A stretch of DNA of 27,256 nucleotides. Origin: JAISDD01 sp031553935. Its GTDB lineage: Bacteria; Bacillota; Syntrophomonadia; Syntrophomonadales; Syntrophomonadaceae. The notes under the pieces are model-generated. The model was not told the origin of the DNA. It worked only from the letters and a program-made list of their open reading frames with translations, and did not search any database. Each line of letters begins with the position of its first letter. The stretch's first letter is position 1. The position numbers and the translations under genes are program-made. Below are positions 24,062 through 27,256 of this stretch, piece by piece. The DNA is taken from assembly GCA_031553935.1 (NCBI GenBank), contig JAVBKS010000047.1:1-27256 (forward strand). The letters are read 5' to 3'.

Positions 24062-25660
24062 TTAGATTTTTAGAAATTTTGAAGTCCTTTTACCAAGAAT
24101 ATTGAAATAGAGATCCCGGCCATTTTGATTAGCTACCACCAAAGAACGAATGGAAAATGCTCGCAGTGCATCTGCTATTGACAATGTTCCTTCTGCTGAG
24201 TCTTTGCGTCCGGTAAATGGTAGCTCATCAGGACTTCTCTGACAACGCGAATTAAGATTTATACGGCAGACATGATTTACGAGAATATCAATGAGATTAC
24301 CTGCAGCATAAGGTGACTCTGAAAAAATACTCGCCTGCTGCCCATAAGCAGCTTCACTCAGATATGAACATAAATCAGCGCGGCTCGAAAAAGTACTGAT
24401 CGGCAGCACTGGACCAAATTGCTCTACCTTGAAAATATCCATGTCAACAGTTGCCGGATATATTAGAGTTGGAAAATAGAGATTGCCAATATGCTTGCCC
24501 CCACGTTTATTAATTATCTTCGCTCCTTTGTGCAAAGCATCTTCTACCAGAATGTCGAGGTAATCAACCTTGCCCTTTTCTGCCAATGGGGTAATGAAAA
24601 TCTCGTTTTCCCAGGGGTAGCCGCATTTAAGTCTATCAACTTCAGCAACGAAAATTTCTAAAAATTCCTCAACTATGTCTTCATGAACCCAAATGTGTTT
24701 TATTGCTGTGCATCTTTGACCATTAAACTCGAACGCACCATATACGCACTGCTCTGCTGCCAACTTCAAATCAGCGTCCGGAAAGATAAATGCTGGGTTC
24801 TTGGCCTCTAAACCTAAAATAGTACGCAACCGATTATTGCGTGGATGTTTTTCTATAATTCGATTTGCCACAATGCTAGAACCGATGAAGCCTAATGCTG
24901 CTATCTTTCCAGTTTGCATGATCGGTGGAATGATTGTGGCTCCTTCTCCATAAATAATATTTACTACTCCTGGGGGGAAACAGTCAGCAAAGACCTGAAG
25001 AAAACAGTTAGTAGATAAAGACCCCATCTCGTGCGGTTTTAGAACTACCGAATTACCCATTAACAGCGCTGGAATCAACATGGCTGCAGTTTCATTAAAA
25101 GGATAATTGAAGGGTCCCATGCACAATACTATGCCTAGTGGAAATCTTCTAATTTGGGCTACAACTTCTTCAACCGCAAATATGTTATCATTAGCATTCT
25201 CTAAATTTCGGCATGCATCAATCGTATCTTCAATATACTTTATAGTTCTATTAAACTCATTGCAGCAATCTTGATAGGTCTTACCGATTTCCCACATTTC
25301 TAAAAGTGCAAATGTCCTTTCCAGTGGTTTGCACATACTAACGAATTTTTGTAACTGTTCCACTCTTTTTGCGAGCGGCATCTGTGCCCAATCTCCAAGT
25401 CCGTTGGCGTATGAGTTCTCAGCGGCGTGGAGGGCTTCTAGTGAAAACTCCTCGTCTAAATTGACTACAGTTCCAATTCGCGGAGCAAAATGGCGCTCCC
25501 CATCTGATAAAATAATCGGAGAGAACACTTCCCTTTGCATTTCCGGGCTATCTGCAACGACTCCATTTACTAAATATCTGCCCGGTCTTACAATAGGTAT
25601 ATTAAAATCTGATGGCAGAATTTTTTCATTCCAATAGTTTGGACTAAGATATGGTTCCAT
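24062..25660 (-). CDS. GapN-like NAD(P)-dependent aldehyde dehydrogenase
   Basis: The 532-residue enzyme has the full aldehyde dehydrogenase active site: GPFNYPFNE with N185, VLKPHE with K208, GLEAKNPA with general base E285, and FNGQRCTA with nucleophile C317, plus EQFGPVLP. The motif NSRCQRSPDELPFTGRKDS resembles the substrate-binding segment of non-phosphorylating glyceraldehyde-3-phosphate dehydrogenases (GapN, ALDH11), which oxidise glyceraldehyde-3-phosphate to 3-phosphoglycerate with NADP. Substrate assignment is likely but not proven. It is longer than typical GapN (about 475-500) through an N-terminal extension of about 30-40 residues. The ATG follows AAGGAG. It stands alone, divergent from the crotonase gene. 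I see no hairpin terminator in the 112 bases before the flavodiiron gene. Confidence 0.85.
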   Translation of the reverse strand: MEPYLSPNYWNEKILPSDFNIPIVRPGRYLVNGVVADSPEMQREVFSPIILSDGERHFAPRIGTVVNLDEEFSLEALHAAENSYANGLGDWAQMPLAKRVEQLQKFVSMCKPLERTFALLEMWEIGKTYQDCCNEFNRTIKYIEDTIDACRNLENANDNIFAVEEVVAQIRRFPLGIVLCMGPFNYPFNETAAMLIPALLMGNSVVLKPHEMGSLSTNCFLQVFADCFPPGVVNIIYGEGATIIPPIMQTGKIAALGFIGSSIVANRIIEKHPRNNRLRTILGLEAKNPAFIFPDADLKLAAEQCVYGAFEFNGQRCTAIKHIWVHEDIVEEFLEIFVAEVDRLKCGYPWENEIFITPLAEKGKVDYLDILVEDALHKGAKIINKRGGKHIGNLYFPTLIYPATVDMDIFKVEQFGPVLPISTFSSRADLCSYLSEAAYGQQASIFSESPYAAGNLIDILVNHVCRINLNSRCQRSPDELPFTGRKDSAEGTLSIADALRAFSIRSLVVANQNGRDLYFNILGKRTSKFLKI

Positions 25661-25760
25661 ACTTTTACTCCTTAAGATTTATTATATTATTAGATATATT
25701 TAAAGCCTTTATGTGTAAGTTATTTGGAGAAACCAACATCAGGCGTTGCACAATATAAGT

Positions 25761-25788
25761 TTTAATATTCAATATTTCTTTAATATTG
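25761..25788. repeat. Direct and inverted repeats in the divergent ALDH/crotonase intergenic region
   Basis: TTTAATATT occurs at 25761-25769 and 25779-25787, exactly 18 bases apart. Within it CAATATT (25770-25776) and AATATTG (25782-25788) form a perfect 7-bp palindrome. It lies about 100 bases upstream of both start regions and may be a regulator site, although AT-rich DNA gives such matches by chance. Confidence 0.35.
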
Positions 25789-25828
25789 ATCCCGCAATCC
25801 ATAAATCGGCTATTTTAATTTGAGTTAA

Positions 25829-25853
25829 CTGTAAAATATATTCTTTTTTACAG
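25829..25853. promoter_or_regulatory. Operator-like inverted repeat upstream of the crotonase promoter
   Basis: CTGTAAAA (25829-25836) and TTTTACAG (25846-25853) are perfect 8-bp arms around 9 bases, just 20 bases upstream of the -35 at 25873. The position fits an activator or repressor site. No known consensus is matched. Confidence 0.4.
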
Positions 25854-25872
25854 AAAAGTTTGGAAATACTAA

Positions 25873-25901
25873 TTGTTACCTGCTACCTGGCATAATATAA
25901 T
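25873..25901 (+). promoter_or_regulatory. Sigma-A-type promoter of the crotonase-family gene
   Basis: TTGTTA (25873-25878), 17 bases, TATAAT (25896-25901): a perfect -10 with good spacing. The start codon follows about 58 bases later. Confidence 0.6.
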
Positions 25902-25959
25902 AAATCTATAATCTTATTTCTAGCCTATTAACAAAAAAACGTAATAAGGAGTGATGTCT

Positions 25960-26775
25960 TTGGCTATTGATTTTGAGAAGAAACGACACGTAGCAAAAGT
26001 CGGCCTGAACAATCCCAAAAACCTTAATGCTATCACCACAGATCTTTGCATGGAATTGTGCGATGTGTGGGATACCTGTCAAAATGACCCTGATATAAGA
26101 GTGGTTGTTGTTTATTCAGCGCTAGAGAAAATTTTCTGTTCTGGAATGGATATCAATGACACTATTCCTCTGCTAACTTGTGAACGCTCCCCAAGTAATG
26201 ATAAAGAAAAGTATCTTTTTGATCCTTCGACCGAGTTCGCAGGATTCAGCAAAGCATTGCTTAAAAGAAGAACACTATATAAGCCGGTCATCGCTGCAAT
26301 CAATGGAAGGTGCTTTACTGCAGGTTTCGAACTATCTCAAGCATGTGATTTAAGGATGGGTACAGCTGACTCTACCTATATGGCTAAAGAGTCACAGTTG
26401 GGTTTGTTACCAATGAGCGGTGGAAATATTTTTCTGCCTACACTCATCGGATCTGGAAGAGCATTGGAAATGAATCTAACTGGTGATCCATACCCAGCCA
26501 GTACTATGCTCAATTGGGGATTCCTTAACCGAGTCGCTCCGGATAAAAGCATTCTTTTGCGGGATGCCCAAGATTTTGCAGAAAAGCTTGCCAGCAACGG
26601 CCCTATGGCTCTTCAACGAATGGTAGAATTGAATCGAGCCCAGCGAGGCCTAACACTTAATGACGCTTTGTCAAAAGAGGTTGAACTAGCTCTTCCTGTA
26701 TATAAAAGTGATGCTCCCAAAGAGGGCTTTAAGGCAATGCAGGAAAAGCGCAAACCAAAGTTTAAAAGTTATTAA
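25960..26775 (+). CDS. Enoyl-CoA hydratase/isomerase (crotonase) family protein
   Basis: The crotonase fold acts on acyl-CoA thioesters. The oxyanion-hole region AAINGRCFTAGFELSQACDLR and the second segment AKESQLGLLPMSGG align with the classic family. Numbered from my start, E124 and E144 sit where the two catalytic glutamates of enoyl-CoA hydratase sit (20 residues apart, as in the well-studied enzyme), so hydratase chemistry is plausible. An insertion at about 70-95 and the FTAGFE variation are non-standard, so the substrate is open. I prefer the TTG at 25960 (271 residues), because AAGGAG (25946-25951) is 8 bases upstream. The GTG at 25951 and ATG at 25954 overlap or crowd that site. No other fatty-acid or CoA genes are adjacent. 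Confidence 0.88.
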   Translation: MAIDFEKKRHVAKVGLNNPKNLNAITTDLCMELCDVWDTCQNDPDIRVVVVYSALEKIFCSGMDINDTIPLLTCERSPSNDKEKYLFDPSTEFAGFSKALLKRRTLYKPVIAAINGRCFTAGFELSQACDLRMGTADSTYMAKESQLGLLPMSGGNIFLPTLIGSGRALEMNLTGDPYPASTMLNWGFLNRVAPDKSILLRDAQDFAEKLASNGPMALQRMVELNRAQRGLTLNDALSKEVELALPVYKSDAPKEGFKAMQEKRKPKFKSY

Positions 26776-26835
26776 AACTTGCTCATTTCATTTTTCGATA
26801 TCGATTGGAGATTATTTAATCTTGAGCTTAAACCC

Positions 26836-26864
26836 TTGAATAATACTTTCGCGTAAGGTAAAAT
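26836..26864 (+). promoter_or_regulatory. Promoter of tRNA-Pro
   Basis: TTGAAT (26836-26841), 17 bases, TAAAAT (26859-26864). The -10 ends 11 bases before the mature tRNA 5' end. No hairpin terminator is visible between the crotonase stop and this promoter. Confidence 0.65.
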
Positions 26865-26875
26865 AGGTTTTGCGC

Positions 26876-26952
26876 CGGGATGTAGCGCAGCTTGGTAGCG
26901 CGTCTGGTTCGGGACCAGAAGGCCGCAGGTTCGAATCCTGTCATCCCGACCA
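26876..26952 (+). tRNA. tRNA-Pro (anticodon CGG)
   Basis: The 77 bases fold as a full cloverleaf: acceptor CGGGATG (26876-26882) with CATCCCG, a D-arm within GCGCAGCTTGGTAGCGC, anticodon stem TCTGG/CCAGA with loop TTCGGGA, and T-arm CAGG-TTCGAAT-CCTG. The anticodon at 26910-26912 is CGG, reading CCG proline codons. The 3' CCA is encoded. Confidence 0.97.
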
Positions 26953-26965
26953 ATTATGAAAGATT

Positions 26966-26991
26966 AAAAGCCCCTAAATATAGGGGCTTTT
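26966..26991 (+). terminator. Rho-independent terminator after tRNA-Pro
   Basis: AAAAGCCCCTA (26966-26976) and TAGGGGCTTTT (26981-26991) form an 11-bp perfect stem with a 4-base loop, 13 bases after the CCA. The stem ends in TTTT followed by GTTGTG. Confidence 0.9.
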
Positions 26992-27123
26992 GTTGTGTCT
27001 ACATCAGTTTGTAATTCACGCCGTTAAACCTAAATTCCGCACTTTATTATGATATACAAGAAAAGTAAAGCAATAGAGTAAGAAATAATCGGTTGTAGAC
27101 AAAGTAGTCAGTCGCAAAAAAGG

Positions 27124-27165
27124 TTGACTTTTCCATTGTGTATATCATATAATAAGATATACACA
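27124..27165 (+). promoter_or_regulatory. Promoter with a 10-bp-arm inverted repeat centred on the -10
   Basis: TTGACT (27124-27129) and TATAAT (27148-27153) are 18 bases apart. TGTGTATATC (27137-27146) and GATATACACA (27156-27165) are perfect inverted arms around 9 bases that contain the -10 box. A dimeric repressor bound here would occlude RNA polymerase. GATATACA also occurs alone at 27051-27058. The gene controlled begins at 27182. Confidence 0.7.
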
Positions 27166-27181
27166 GAAAGGGGGCATTCTT

Positions 27182-27256
27182 ATGAAAGCCAAACATAAGA
27201 TAGTTCATAACCCTGTCCCGCTACCGTCTTCTAATGTCAGCATTACTAAAAGTGGA
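27182..27256 (+). CDS. N-terminus of an unidentified gene, cut by the window end
   Basis: The ATG at 27182 is preceded by AAAGGGGG at about 12 bases and by a strong promoter, so this is a real start. Only 25 codons are visible (MKAKHKIVHNPVP..., basic then Ser/Pro-rich, ending ITKSG). That is too little to assign. N-termini ending in a VxITKSG-like stretch occur in some insertion-sequence transposases, so a mobile-element gene is possible but not shown. Confidence 0.6.
   Translation, partial: MKAKHKIVHNPVPLPSSNVSITKSG

Noticed and set aside
26992..27256. A complete insertion sequence at the right edge
   Set aside because: Only 25 codons of the gene are visible and no terminal inverted repeat or target duplication can be identified; the visible palindrome fits an operator better.

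Overview
The window looks like a chromosomal segment of a low-GC, anaerobic Gram-positive (Bacillota) organism. The evidence is the clustered clostridial/bacillar-type set ctsR-mcsA-mcsB-clpC-radA-disA-yacL-ispD-ispF, strong AGGAGG ribosome binding sites, several TTG/GTG starts, TTGACA/TATAAT promoters and a fused flavodiiron oxygen reductase typical of strict anaerobes. A member of Clostridia or Negativicutes (for example a Sporomusa-like acetogen) is my best guess. That is inference from gene order and protein flavour; no rRNA gene is present to settle it.

Layout. Positions 1-676 hold no gene I can support, but contain hairpin and repeat sequences that look like dispersed intergenic elements. 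From 677 to 13981 almost everything is read on the minus strand. In transcription order this is a TagA/WecG-type glycosyltransferase and an FtsA-like actin with a long repeat tail (13981-11035), then the CtsR heat-shock/protein-quality operon ctsR-mcsA-mcsB-clpC (10784-6238) behind a perfect CtsR box, radA-disA (6065-3633), and yacL-ispD-ispF (2959-677). One small plus-strand cysteine-containing gene (3196-3594) with its own clear promoter is inserted between yacL and disA. From 14248 onward genes face both ways: a YyaL/DUF255 thioredoxin-domain protein (+), a two-component pair with a 7TMR-DISM-like sensor kinase (+), a secreted GLUG-repeat protein (+), an 18-bp-stem bidirectional terminator, an 871-residue flavodiiron/rubredoxin/NADH-oxidoreductase/rubredoxin fusion (-), a GapN-like aldehyde dehydrogenase (-), a crotonase-family protein (+), tRNA-Pro(CGG) with promoter and terminator, and the first 25 codons of an unidentified gene behind a promoter whose -10 box lies inside a perfect inverted repeat.

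How the parts fit. McsA/McsB/ClpC/CtsR form the arginine-phosphorylation proteolysis circuit and its repressor. RadA and DisA connect DNA repair with c-di-AMP signalling. IspD and IspF are consecutive-pathway MEP isoprenoid enzymes. The flavodiiron fusion carries everything needed to pass electrons from NADH to O2 or NO on one chain, a stress function suiting an anaerobe. The two-component pair and the GLUG protein probably form a surface or signalling module, with base usage that looks different from the housekeeping block.

Least explained: the five-unit beta-grasp-like tail of the FtsA-like protein, the double short-spaced rubredoxin architecture of the flavodiiron fusion, the 132-residue cysteine protein, the repeat-rich left edge, and the operator-like palindromes at 14168-14183, 25829-25853 and 27137-27165. 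I see no CRISPR array, no complete insertion sequence and no recognisable defence system.
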